Source: an uncultured Clostridia bacterium (GTDB lineage Bacteria > Bacillota > Clostridia > TANB77 > CAG-508). From it: 26,156 nt of DNA. How positions within the stretch are numbered: the stretch's first letter is position 1; each line of letters starts with the position of its first letter. Of the stretch, positions 8,479-16,008 are shown piece after piece. The translations under genes were made by a program, and so were the position numbers. The stretch is taken from the NCBI GenBank assembly GCA_934153805.1, contig CAKPFO010000015.1, forward strand, positions 1 to 26,156, written 5' to 3'. Under the pieces are notes generated by a model. The model was not told the origin of the DNA, made no database searches, and saw only the letters and a program-made list of their open reading frames with translations.

Positions 8479-9323
8479 AATATATTAAAAATTTAATAAA
8501 AAATAGAAAATATTTTGCAATATGCGTAATTTTAGTATTTACAATATTAGGAGTAATTTTTGTTTATACGAGTATAGGAGATGTGTCAAATGAAGGAATC
8601 CAAAGTAGTGGGGTATCTTCATATACAACTGTTAGTAATGGAATAATGGGATTAATTAGTACAACAAATGTAGGAATGGTTGTAATTGGACTATTTAGTA
8701 TATACATTGGATTGATTTTTGTTCCTAAAAATGCTAGAGGATCTCAAGATGATAGTGACTACATTGTAGAAAGAAGAGATGATAAGATTTATATAAAATA
8801 TAAAGACAAAAGAGAGTTTTTAGTAGATAGTGAAGTATTTGGTCCTACAAAATTATTTTTTAGAGATAAGAACAACAAATTTGTTTCAATGGCTACAGGG
8901 TATCAAATATATAATTATGTAATAAATTTTCATTACAATGTGACAGAAAAAGAAATACCAGAAGGTAAGAAAATAGAAGTTTCTGAAATATACAATAAAT
9001 TTGCGAATATTACAATTATGAATAGCGAAGAAAAAGAGCAATATATGAAAATTAAAAAAATAAAAAAATCAAATATGGTGAAAAAGATTAATGAAGGAAA
9101 CATGTATTGGGCTGATTGTTATGTATATGATAAAAAAATTGTTACAACTTCAGACACAGATGGAAGAAGCTATACTTCTTACTATATAAAAGTTACTGAT
9201 AAAAATTATGTTGTAGATAAATTGGTTGAAGTTTCAAAAGATACATATTATAGTGAAACTGGAAAAACTTTAAAATTAGTAATTCTTGATGAAACAGGGA
9301 AAGATATATTTGATGTAATTTAA
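8475..9323 (+). CDS. Unknown two-helix membrane protein
   Basis: A 282-residue protein not recognised as any named family. The N-terminus is basic (MKYIKNLIKNRKY) and followed by a hydrophobic helix at about residues 14-33. A 30-residue Ser/Thr-rich loop leads to a second helix at about 63-83 (GMVVIGLFSIYIGLIFV). The remaining 200 residues are soluble, charged, lysine-rich and probably beta-rich (IVERRDDKIYIKYKDKREFLVDSEV; TSDTDGRSYTSYYIKVTDKNYVVDKLVEV). With both ends cytoplasmic by the positive-inside rule, the domain would sit inside the cell. It is a single-gene unit with its own terminator, and translation initiation may depend on a hairpin or leader peptide. Confidence 0.75.
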   Translation: MKYIKNLIKNRKYFAICVILVFTILGVIFVYTSIGDVSNEGIQSSGVSSYTTVSNGIMGLISTTNVGMVVIGLFSIYIGLIFVPKNARGSQDDSDYIVERRDDKIYIKYKDKREFLVDSEVFGPTKLFFRDKNNKFVSMATGYQIYNYVINFHYNVTEKEIPEGKKIEVSEIYNKFANITIMNSEEKEQYMKIKKIKKSNMVKKINEGNMYWADCYVYDKKIVTTSDTDGRSYTSYYIKVTDKNYVVDKLVEVSKDTYYSETGKTLKLVILDETGKDIFDVI

Positions 9324-9328
9324 TTTAT

Positions 9329-9368
9329 AAAAAGCCTTACTTTTAAAAGAGCAAGGCTTTTTATTTTT
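9329..9368 (+). terminator. Intrinsic terminator
   Basis: A ten-base stem (AAAAAGCCTT with AAGGCTTTTT) followed by TTATTTTT lies six bases after the stop of the membrane protein gene. Confidence 0.8.
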
Positions 9369-9413
9369 GGCGCGTTAGCCATGTTTATTTGCATAAAGCA
9401 ATTTTGACTCCTT

Positions 9414-10304
9414 TTATAAATTTATAATTTTTTCTATAATTTCCATATCTTCAATTTTATTAATACCAAAACATTTTTTACCTAAATCTTTTATTGAAGC
9501 ACCTAAATGATACATCTCTTTAGTATCTATTACTATAAATCTGTCGTGAAATTTATTTGTTTTTGCAACTTTTAATATTGAATATTCTTTATTAAATTTT
9601 TCAATATCAATTTTTTGTATATTGCTTTTTTCTGATGTTAATATAACAACTTCAACATTCTTATTTTTCTTTGTAAGCATTTTTAAAACACTATCATCTA
9701 TATAATTATCTATTATTAAAATTTTTTTATTGGCCTTTTTGATAATATCAATTATTAAACTGTATGCATCATATATTTGTCCTTCAAAGAATATTTTTTG
9801 TTTAATATTTTCTTCGTGTTGCAATTGGTCAAATACTTTATCAAACTTTTTATCGTGTTCTAATAATCTATATTCTACATTTGTTAATCTCTCAAATAGT
9901 TGTCCATTTGAAGATAAAAATTTTCTCATCTCTACAAAGGCTTCTACAATTTTTATACTTACCTCAATAGCTACTTCATTTTTTAATAAACCTGATAGCA
10001 TTAAAATACCTTTCTCTGTAAATACATAAGGCAGTTTTTGTTTTCCACCTCGTATGTTTGAAGTCGCAATTTGCGACTTCAAAGCTTCATACTCTTGACT
10101 GGTCAATTGAAAGCAGAATTCTATTGGAAAACGTTCAGAATTTCTTTTCACAGTTTCATTTATTCTTTTAGTTTCATAATGATATAATCTTGCAACATCA
10201 CTATCTAGCATTACTTGTTTTCCTCTTATAGTATATATTAAATTTTTTATTTCTTCGTTTGATATATTGTCTCGAACTACCAAACTATTTATTTCATTTT
10301 TCAT
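9414..10304 (-). CDS. ORF6N-domain protein with PLD-like C-terminus
   Basis: A 296-residue protein. Residues 11-105 match the ORF6N DNA-binding domain of phage and bacterial regulators (IYTIRGKQVMLDSDVARLY, RFPIEFCFQLTSQEYEALKSQ, YVFTEKGILMLSGLL). A helical linker spans about 110-175. The C-terminal part resembles a phospholipase-D-like fold: hydrophobic strand KKILIIDNYID, a second strand NVEVVILTS, then HDRFIVID at 253-260 followed by HLGASIKDLGKK. The usual PLD HxK pair reads H-D-R, so catalytic competence is uncertain. Similar ORF6N proteins are scattered in bacteria as stand-alone or phage-derived genes; a role in phage defence or regulation is speculation. The ATG follows AAGGATG. Two palindromes sit upstream, one only 20 bases from the start, which fits autoregulation. 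Confidence 0.8.
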   Translation of the reverse strand: MKNEINSLVVRDNISNEEIKNLIYTIRGKQVMLDSDVARLYHYETKRINETVKRNSERFPIEFCFQLTSQEYEALKSQIATSNIRGGKQKLPYVFTEKGILMLSGLLKNEVAIEVSIKIVEAFVEMRKFLSSNGQLFERLTNVEYRLLEHDKKFDKVFDQLQHEENIKQKIFFEGQIYDAYSLIIDIIKKANKKILIIDNYIDDSVLKMLTKKNKNVEVVILTSEKSNIQKIDIEKFNKEYSILKVAKTNKFHDRFIVIDTKEMYHLGASIKDLGKKCFGINKIEDMEIIEKIINL

Positions 10305-10323
10305 ACTTTCACATCCTTATAAA

Positions 10324-10339
10324 AAACTATATATAGTTT
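10324..10339. promoter_or_regulatory. Palindrome just upstream of ORF6N gene
   Basis: A perfect 16-base palindrome, AAACTATATATAGTTT, lies 20 bases before the ATG of the minus-strand ORF6N gene, where an operator would overlap the promoter or 5' leader. Self-complementary AT-rich DNA arises readily in this genome, so this is a candidate only. Confidence 0.35.
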
Positions 10340-10396
10340 AAAACATTTGTTTGCTATTGTCAAGTGTTTTATATTATTTATATATTTTTTTATTTA

Positions 10397-10432
10397 TTGA
10401 ATTGTTATAATAAACATTATATAACAATTCAA
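10397..10432. repeat. 13-bp perfect inverted repeat
   Basis: TTGAATTGTTATA (10397-10409) and its exact complement (10420-10432) flank a ten-base spacer. It lies between the ORF6N gene start and the tmRNA terminator. No T-run follows on either strand, so an operator is more likely than a terminator. Confidence 0.4.
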
Positions 10433-10471
10433 ACACAAAATTTTCTTTTTTCTGTTTCATTATAAAGGTAA

Positions 10472-10499
10472 TAAAAAATCAACCTTTTACAGTTGATTT
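10472..10499 (-). terminator. tmRNA terminator
   Basis: On the minus strand, AAATCAAC and GTTGATTT form an eight-base stem over TGTAAAAG, followed by a run of T and placed 31 bases after the tmRNA CCA end. Confidence 0.75.
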
Positions 10500-10529
10500 C
10501 TTATTTTTTGATGTGACGATTTAATCTTT

Positions 10530-10883
10530 TGGTGGAGGTGAGGAGAGTCGAACTCCTGTCCAATACCTTTTCCATATAAATATCTACGAGTGTAGTTTAT
10601 TCTTAAAATTCCTACAATATTACAGGAACAAACAACCGTAATATTGTAGTAGCCATAAAGATACCCACAATTTCTATGGCAAGAAATTGTTTTGTTTCCC
10701 ACTAGTCGTCGCCTTATCCAAAGCAGTGGGCTCTAAGGTAAGACGTCGCAGAACTAAGCTGCGAATGCTAATTGTCTATTATCAGCGTTTATATTTAAAT
10801 TCGCTTTTTTATAGTGGCCAAAGCGACCATCCACTACTCGCAATTTATACTTCTAAAATACTGTCGAAACCAAATACACCCCC
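10530..10883 (-). ncRNA. ssrA: tmRNA
   Basis: A 354-base transfer-messenger RNA that rescues stalled ribosomes by trans-translation. The 5' end GGGGGTG pairs with CACCTCC next to an encoded ACCA 3' end, forming the tRNA-like acceptor stem. A T-arm (GGAGTTCGACTCTCC, loop TTCGA) lies near the 3' end, and GGTTTCGACAG follows the 5' stem as usual. The tag reading frame runs from 10804 down to 10754: resume codon GCG, then peptide ANLNINADNRQLAFAA and TAG. Helices and GC-rich pseudoknot segments occupy the rest. It is a one-piece, non-permuted form with its own promoter and terminator. It needs SmpB, which is not in the window. A 16-residue tag ending in hydrophobic-A-A is the expected ClpXP degron. 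Confidence 0.97.
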
Positions 10884-10901
10884 AAGTATAGATACACAAC
10901 C

Positions 10902-10930
10902 ATTATACTATAAGAAATGTGAAAATTCAA
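10902..10930 (-). promoter_or_regulatory. ssrA promoter
   Basis: On the minus strand, TTGAAT, a 17-base spacer and TATAAT lie about 20 bases before the mature 5' end, consistent with a short processed leader. Confidence 0.75.
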
Positions 10931-10961
10931 TGGAAAATGTAATGTTTTTTTAGTTAACATA

Positions 10962-10990
10962 TTGCAAAATGTTGATAGATGTTATATAAT
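10962..10990 (+). promoter_or_regulatory. Promoter upstream of rsmD
   Basis: TTGCAA (10962-10967), a 17-base spacer and TATAAT (10985-10990) form a likely sigma-A promoter about 120 bases before rsmD. The leader between it and rsmD is AT-rich and shows no clear structure. Confidence 0.5.
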
Positions 10991-11112
10991 GCGTATATTA
11001 CAATAATATTAATGTGTTACAAAAATGTTAAATATATATTACAATTTAATTAATATTATTGACAACTAGAATTAAATGTATAAAATATAGATATAAAATG
11101 AAAGGGCTATTT

Positions 11113-11667
11113 ATGAGAGTAATAAGTGGAATAGCAAAAGGAACAAAATTAAATTCAATAGATGACTTGTCAACAAGACCTACTTTGGATCGAGTAAAAG
11201 AAGCCTTATTTAATATAATTCAAAATCATCTTCAAGAAGCAGAAATATTAGACTTATTTGCAGGAAGTGGAGCTTTAGGAATAGAATGCTTAAGTAGAGG
11301 TTCTACGCATTGCACGTTCTGTGATAAATCTTATAAATCAATAAAAATGTTAGAACAAAACATTGAAAGAACAAGATTTGAAAGTAAATCAACTATAATA
11401 AATACTAGTTATGAAAAGTGTTTAGAAAAAGTAAAAGAAAGTAAATTTGATGTTATTTTTATAGATCCACCATATAAATTAGATATAGCGGTAAAATCTA
11501 TAAAAATGATTTTAGACTATAATATACTTGCAAAAGATGGAATAATTGTACTAGAAACAGATGAAGAAGAAAGAGAATTAGAAGAGTTAAAAAATATAAA
11601 TTTGGAAGTGTATGATGTAAGAAAGTATGGAAGAGTGAAACTTATTTTCTTACGCGAAAGGGGCTAA
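11113..11667 (+). CDS. rsmD: 16S rRNA (guanine-966-N2)-methyltransferase RsmD
   Basis: A 184-residue protein when started at the ATG at 11113, which has GAAAGGG six bases upstream and yields the canonical N-terminus MRVISGIAKGTKL. The longer in-frame start at 11059 adds residues unlike the family. The Rossmann methyltransferase core has the SAM-binding motif DLFAGSGALGIE at 47-58 and the catalytic DPPY at 118-121 (preceded by VIFI). It methylates N2 of G966 of 16S rRNA in the assembled 30S head, using SAM. It is followed after seven bases by a coiled-coil gene. In many Clostridia coaD follows rsmD; here it is absent. Assignment rests on full-length match to family motifs. Confidence 0.93.
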   Translation: MRVISGIAKGTKLNSIDDLSTRPTLDRVKEALFNIIQNHLQEAEILDLFAGSGALGIECLSRGSTHCTFCDKSYKSIKMLEQNIERTRFESKSTIINTSYEKCLEKVKESKFDVIFIDPPYKLDIAVKSIKMILDYNILAKDGIIVLETDEEERELEELKNINLEVYDVRKYGRVKLIFLRERG

Positions 11668-11674
11668 TTAAACC

Positions 11675-12112
11675 ATGGAAATATTCACATTATTAGAAAC
11701 AATTGAGGAAATGCTAGAAACAAGTAAATCAATACCTTTTTCAGATAAAGGGATTATTGATAAAGAAGAAATGTTAGAAATAATTAAAGAAATAAGACTA
11801 AAATTACCAGATGAATTAAAACAAGCAAAATGGGTAAAAGAAGAAAGACAACGTATATTAGTAGAAGCTCAAAAAGAAGCAGATGACATTGTAAAAGAAG
11901 CAGAAAATAGAATTATTTCTATGATAGATGAACATGAAATAACAAGAAAAGCTTATGAGCAAAAAGCAGAAATAATAGAAACTGCAAATGAAATGTCAAG
12001 AGAAATTTCAAAAGGAACAAAAGACTATGCAGATAGCATTTTGGCAAACATAGAAACTGCTTTACAAGGAGCATTAGAAACAATACAAAACAATAGAAAA
12101 GAATTACAATAA
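11675..12112 (+). CDS. Coiled-coil protein, F0 subunit-b-like
   Basis: A 145-residue, highly charged, almost entirely helical protein. An N-terminal 50 residues (MEIFTLLETIEEMLETSKSIPF) precede a long coiled coil from about 55 to 140 (ERQRILVEAQKEADDIVKEAE), which resembles the dimeric stalk of ATP synthase b or V-type subunit H/E. There is no membrane segment. Small proteins of this kind are found next to rsmD in Clostridia and are often labelled only 'ATPase' or hypothetical; a link to ATP synthase is not supported by context. The seven-base gap after rsmD and the AGGGG site inside the end of rsmD suggest translation from the same transcript. Confidence 0.75.
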   Translation: MEIFTLLETIEEMLETSKSIPFSDKGIIDKEEMLEIIKEIRLKLPDELKQAKWVKEERQRILVEAQKEADDIVKEAENRIISMIDEHEITRKAYEQKAEIIETANEMSREISKGTKDYADSILANIETALQGALETIQNNRKELQ

Positions 12113-12124
12113 AATAATTAATAT

Positions 12125-12366
12125 AAAAACTAAGAAAAAGAGGAGTATGTTTTACTTACTATAAAGAGAATAGAAGTGATTACGCTGGGAGCTTCTAATA
12201 GAAAAGAAAACAGAAGGTAGCTTTGGAGTTGGAGTAATGAAATAGTAGTAGTTATTCTCGTTTAGCAAACGTTAAAATGCAATTAAGATACAAATTTTAT
12301 TTGTAAATTAAGGTGGTACCGTGAGAATAAAAGCTCGCCCTTATTATGTAAGGGTGAGCTTTTTGA
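12125..12366 (+). promoter_or_regulatory. T-box riboswitch for valS
   Basis: The leader holds the conserved T-box sequence AAGGTGGTACCG (12310-12321), which pairs with the uncharged tRNA 3' end. Upstream is a stem-I region with AGAGAATAGAAG and GCTGGGAGC motifs, then a candidate specifier GTA at 12217-12219 (in GAAGGTAGC), matching valine. A terminator hairpin follows at once. Uncharged tRNA-Val would stabilise the antiterminator and allow valS expression. The specifier position is judged from context, not folded. Confidence 0.9.
12331..12365 (+). terminator. T-box-controlled terminator
   Basis: A 13-base stem (AAGCTCGCCCTTA with TAAGGGTGAGCTT, one G-U pair) is followed by five T. Its left side is just downstream of the T-box sequence, which it must exclude from the antiterminator. 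Confidence 0.88.
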
Positions 12367-12489
12367 AACTTTACAATAAAATTAAAAAAGTAGAGTAAAA
12401 GTTTTACAAAGTAAGCTTTGTTTGACTTTAAATATACATATCAAATAGTCGAGATTGATATAAATAAAATTAAAGGAGGAAAACAACAT

Positions 12490-15156
12490 ATGTGTAAACA
12501 TGAATTAGAAGGAAGATATGAGCCTAAATCATTTGAAGAAGAAATATACAAAAATTGGGAGGAAAATGGATACTTTAAACCATCTGATGATAGAACAAAA
12601 GTGCCATATACAATAGTAATTCCACCACCAAACATAACAGGAAAGCTTCATATGGGGCATGCACTAGACGACACAATACAAGATATATTAATTCGTTATA
12701 AAAGAATGCAAGGATTTAACGCTCTTTGGATTCCGGGAACTGACCATGCAGCAATTGCAACAGAAGCAAAAATAGTTGCTAGTATGAAAGAAGCTGGAAT
12801 TACTAAAGAAGATATTGGAAGAGAAGGCTTTTTAGAAAGAGCATGGGACTGGAAAAAAGAATATGGTGGAACAATAATAAATCAATTGAAAAAATTAGGA
12901 TGTTCTTGCGATTGGTCTAGAGAAAGATTTACAATGGACGAAGGTTTATCAAAAGCTGTTCAATATGTATTTATAAAACTATATGAAAAAGGACTAATTT
13001 ATAGAGGAAAGAGAATGATAAACTGGTGCCCATATTGTAATACATCTATATCAGATGCAGAAGTTGAATATGAAGAAGAACCAACACACTTATGGCATAT
13101 ACGTTATAAAGTTAAAAATGAAGACAAATATATTATAGTTGCTACAACAAGACCAGAAACAATGCTTGGGGATACAGGTGTTGCAGTTCATCCGGATGAC
13201 GAAAGATATAAAGACTTAATAGGAAAAACAGTAATCCTTCCTATAATGAATAAAGAAATCCCTATAATTGCAGATGAATTCGTAGAAAGAGAATTCGGTA
13301 CAGGTGCAGTTAAATTAACACCAGCTCATGATCCAAATGACTATGCAGCAGCTCAAAAACATGGACTTGAAATAATAGAGGTATTTGACGAAAACTTTAA
13401 AATGGGTGATTTAGCTCCAGAATATAAAGGAATGGATTTATATGAAGCTAGACAAAAAATAGTTGAAAAACTTGAGGAATTAGGAGACTTAGTAAAAATA
13501 GAAGACTATACACACAATGTAGGAAAATGTTACAGATGCCACAATACAATAGAACCTAAAATTTCAGAGCAATGGTTTGTAAAAATGGAACCTTTAGCAA
13601 AACCAGCAAATGAAGCTGTAAGAAGTGGAAAAGTAAGATTTGTTCCAGAAAAATATAGTAAAACATATTTTGCATGGATGGACAATGTAAAAGATTGGTG
13701 TATTTCAAGACAACTATGGTGGGGACATAGAATACCAGCATATTACTGTGATGACTGCAAAGAAATTATGGTAGCAGATAAAATGCCAGAAAAATGTACA
13801 AAATGTGGTAGTACACATATACATCAAGATGAAGATACATTAGACACATGGTTTAGTTCTGCATTATGGCCATTCTCAACATTAGGTTGGCCAGAACAAA
13901 CAGAAGACTTTAAATATTTTTATCCAACAGCAACATTAGTTACAGGATATGACATTATATTCTTCTGGGTAGCAAGAATGATATTCTCTGGAATAGAACA
14001 TACAGGAGAAGTACCATTTAAAGATGTTTTAATACACGGAATAGTACGTGATAGCCAGGGAAGAAAAATGTCTAAGTCTTTAGGAAATGGAATAGACCCA
14101 TTAGAGATTATAGAAAAATATGGTACAGATGCATTAAGATTTTCATTAATACTTGGAATATCTGCAGGAAATGACATAAGATACATGCCAGAAAAATTAG
14201 ACCAAGCTTCAAACTTTGCAAATAAAATATGGAATGCAGCAAAATTTATAACAATGAACTGTGTACCAGATGAAGAGGTTATAAAATACCATGAAGACAA
14301 CTATGACAGAACTACACACACATGGAAAGAAAATTCTTTAAACATAGAAGATAAATGGATAATAAGCAAATTAAATAAATTAATTGGAGAAGTATCAAAT
14401 AATATAGATAATTACGACTTAGGAATAGCCCTTCAAAAAATATATGATTTTATATGGAATGAATTCTGCGATTGGTATATAGAAATGGTAAAAGATAGAC
14501 TATATAGCGAAAATCATGAGGAAAAAGTAAAAGTTTGCTACGTATTAGACTATGTATTTGGCATAGCAATGAAACTATTACATCCATTTATGCCATTTAT
14601 AACAACAAAAATTGATAAAAGTTTAGTAAGATACAATGATAAAGAATTAATGGTATCAAAATGGCCAAAACAAAAAGATAACTTAGACTATGAAAAAGAA
14701 GAAGAAATAGTAGAAAAATTGAAAGAAATAATAGTTGGAATAAGAAATATAAGAAATAACATGAATATACATCCATCTAAAAAATCTAAATTAGTTTTTG
14801 TAACAGAAAAATATACAAATGAAATAAAACAAAGCGAAGCATTCTTAAAGAAATTAGGATTTGCTACAGAAATCGAAATAGAAGATAGAAGAGAAAATAT
14901 TCCTGAAGATAGTACATCCGTAGTAGCCGACGGAATAGAAGCAATAATACCATTTGGAGATTTGGTAGATAAAGAAGAAGAAAGAAAAAGATTGCAAGAA
15001 GAAATTAAAAAGTTAGAAGCAGAAGTAGCAAGATGTGAAAAGATGCTTTCAAATCCAGGATTTGTATCAAAAGCACCACAAGCAAAAATAGATGAGGAAA
15101 AAGCTAAACTTGCAAAATATCAAGAAATGCTAAATGTAGCAAAATCAAAAATGTAA
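12490..15156 (+). CDS. valS: Valyl-tRNA synthetase
   Basis: An 888-residue class I synthetase that charges tRNA-Val with valine in the cytoplasm. The ATG at 12490, ten bases after AAAGGAGG, gives MCKHELEGRYEPKSFEEEIY; the open frame extends to a TTG at 12418, but that part is leader. Motifs: PPPNITGKLHMGH (HIGH equivalent HMGH at 54-57), the editing domain with TTRPETMLGDTGVAVHP, tryptophan-rich WCISRQLWWGHRIP, and KMSKS at 526-530. Extra Cys pairs (CYRCH; CDDC and CTKC) suggest zinc-binding inserts. The tRNA-binding helical domain is followed by the C-terminal coiled-coil arm (EEERKRLQEEIKKLEAEVARCEK) typical of ValRS. It is controlled by the T-box and closed by a terminator at 15163. Confidence 0.98.
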   Translation: MCKHELEGRYEPKSFEEEIYKNWEENGYFKPSDDRTKVPYTIVIPPPNITGKLHMGHALDDTIQDILIRYKRMQGFNALWIPGTDHAAIATEAKIVASMKEAGITKEDIGREGFLERAWDWKKEYGGTIINQLKKLGCSCDWSRERFTMDEGLSKAVQYVFIKLYEKGLIYRGKRMINWCPYCNTSISDAEVEYEEEPTHLWHIRYKVKNEDKYIIVATTRPETMLGDTGVAVHPDDERYKDLIGKTVILPIMNKEIPIIADEFVEREFGTGAVKLTPAHDPNDYAAAQKHGLEIIEVFDENFKMGDLAPEYKGMDLYEARQKIVEKLEELGDLVKIEDYTHNVGKCYRCHNTIEPKISEQWFVKMEPLAKPANEAVRSGKVRFVPEKYSKTYFAWMDNVKDWCISRQLWWGHRIPAYYCDDCKEIMVADKMPEKCTKCGSTHIHQDEDTLDTWFSSALWPFSTLGWPEQTEDFKYFYPTATLVTGYDIIFFWVARMIFSGIEHTGEVPFKDVLIHGIVRDSQGRKMSKSLGNGIDPLEIIEKYGTDALRFSLILGISAGNDIRYMPEKLDQASNFANKIWNAAKFITMNCVPDEEVIKYHEDNYDRTTHTWKENSLNIEDKWIISKLNKLIGEVSNNIDNYDLGIALQKIYDFIWNEFCDWYIEMVKDRLYSENHEEKVKVCYVLDYVFGIAMKLLHPFMPFITTKIDKSLVRYNDKELMVSKWPKQKDNLDYEKEEEIVEKLKEIIVGIRNIRNNMNIHPSKKSKLVFVTEKYTNEIKQSEAFLKKLGFATEIEIEDRRENIPEDSTSVVADGIEAIIPFGDLVDKEEERKRLQEEIKKLEAEVARCEKMLSNPGFVSKAPQAKIDEEKAKLAKYQEMLNVAKSKM

Positions 15157-15162
15157 AATAGG

Positions 15163-15189
15163 AGGCGTGTCTAAAGAGGCACGTCTTTT
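15163..15189 (+). terminator. valS terminator
   Basis: A ten-base stem (AGGCGTGTCT with AGGCACGTCT, two G-U pairs) with tetraloop AAAG is followed by TTTT, seven bases after the stop codon. Confidence 0.75.
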
Positions 15190-15207
15190 AATGATGTGCA
15201 AATAGGG

Positions 15208-15243
15208 AGTTTTGTCGAAAACTTATAAGGATTCGACAAAACT
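15208..15243. repeat. 11-bp perfect inverted repeat upstream of spoIIA
   Basis: AGTTTTGTCGA and its exact complement flank 14 bases. It lies between the valS terminator and the spoIIAA promoter and is followed by CTTCTTACTTTTT. It may be a second terminator or an operator. Confidence 0.45.
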
Positions 15244-15257
15244 TCTTACTTTTTGCT

Positions 15258-15287
15258 ATTGGAAAATATTTCCAATTAATATATAAT
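15258..15287 (+). promoter_or_regulatory. spoIIAA promoter with overlapping palindrome
   Basis: TTGGAA (15259-15264), a 17-base spacer and TATAAT (15282-15287) look like a sigma-A promoter. No clear sigma-H promoter was found by eye, although sigma-H normally drives spoIIA. ATTGGAAA and TTTCCAAT (15258-15276) form an eight-base inverted repeat over the -35 region. An eight-base hairpin (15315-15337) lies in the leader just before AGGAGGG (15350-15356). Confidence 0.45.
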
Positions 15288-15369
15288 AAGAAAAACAAGA
15301 AAGAGGATGTTTAAAGTTGAAACAAAACTTTTCAACTAGATTTTACCTCAGGAGGGAAAGTGATGAAAA

Positions 15370-15678
15370 ATGAATTCAAAATACGATAAAGACGATAAAG
15401 TCTTATTTTTAGAAATAACGGAGGAGATAGACCATCATACTACAGAAAACATAAGGAGGAAAGCGGATGATGAAATTACTAGATTTATGCCGAGAAAAGT
15501 TATATTTGATTTTAGTAACGTTTCTTTTATGGACAGTGCAGGAATAGGAATGATACTGGGAAGGTACAAAATGATGAAAATGCTAGGTGGGTCTCTAGAA
15601 ATGGAAAATGTAAGTCCAAGTGTGAAAAAAATATTTGATATGAGTGGGGTAACAAAAATATGTCCGATAGTAAAATAA
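15370..15678 (+). CDS. spoIIAA: Anti-sigma-F factor antagonist SpoIIAA
   Basis: A 102-residue STAS-domain protein. Dephosphorylated SpoIIAA binds SpoIIAB and frees sigma-F in the forespore. The phosphorylation site is Ser56 in FMDSAGIGMILGRY, equivalent to Ser58 of Bacillus subtilis. The N-terminal strand DKVLFLEITEEIDHHTTENIRR and the C-terminal helix SPSVKKIFDMSGV are typical. AGGAGGG precedes the ATG by 13 bases; another ATG four codons' worth upstream (15363) is out of frame. In most genomes spoIIAA is immediately followed by spoIIAB; here 330 bases intervene, holding a small reading frame and a long palindromic element. Confidence 0.95.
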   Translation: MNSKYDKDDKVLFLEITEEIDHHTTENIRRKADDEITRFMPRKVIFDFSNVSFMDSAGIGMILGRYKMMKMLGGSLEMENVSPSVKKIFDMSGVTKICPIVK

Positions 15679-15782
15679 AAAAGTTAGATTATAAAAAGTA
15701 TAAGGAAAAGATTTTAAATAGTTTAAAGAAAAAAGAGGAAAAGTATAAGTATTTACAAAAATTTTATAAAAAAGAATTGTGA
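15660..15782 (+). CDS. Possible 40-residue lysine-rich protein overlapping spoIIAA
   Basis: An ATG at 15660, out of frame with spoIIAA and overlapping its last 19 bases, opens a 40-residue frame. It begins MSDSKIKKLDYKKYKEK and ends LQKFYKKEL, and stops at 15782, nine bases before the palindromic element. It is strongly basic (about 17 lysines) and predicted helical. GTGGGG lies just upstream as a weak ribosome site, and overlap with the spoIIAA end would allow translational coupling. AT-rich DNA produces lysine-rich chance frames, so it may not be a gene. No homologue is recognised. Confidence 0.35.
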   Translation: MSDSKIKKLDYKKYKEKILNSLKKKEEKYKYLQKFYKKEL

Positions 15783-15790
15783 ATATGCTT

Positions 15791-15959
15791 AACTTTATAA
15801 TATATTTTTTGTTTCCTCGTTCAAGCTAAATTATTTAGAAATTCTAATATAAGTTTTATGGGACTCTTTCAATAAATGAACATTCCCTATAAAATTTATA
15901 TAAGAATTTCTACAATAATTTACTTTCAATACGGAAACAAAAAAATATATTATAAAGTT
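15791..15959. repeat. Long palindromic (MITE-like) element in the spoIIA operon
   Basis: Two arms of roughly 70 bases (15791-15862 and 15885-15959) are imperfect complements. They begin AACTTTATAATATATTTTTT and end at a GGG/CCC pair around a 22-base loop. The whole would fold into one hairpin. The segment at 15814-15843 (TCCTCGTTC...AGCTAAATTATTTA) recurs with 28 of 30 bases identical at 18339-18368 in the second element, so the two belong to one family. No coding capacity is seen. Confidence 0.75.
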
Positions 15960-16008
15960 TTAATAAAATAAATAAAATTTTTTTGATAAAGGGTGAGGAT
16001 TAAGAAAA

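Noticed and set aside
10687..10953. 88-codon plus-strand frame and 71-codon minus-strand frame in the ssrA region
   Set aside because: Both lie across the tmRNA, whose ends, tag frame, promoter and terminator are all recognisable.
12418..12489. Longer valS start at TTG 12418
   Set aside because: The ATG at 12490 has a strong AAAGGAGG site and gives the usual family N-terminus; the extra 24 codons fall in the leader.
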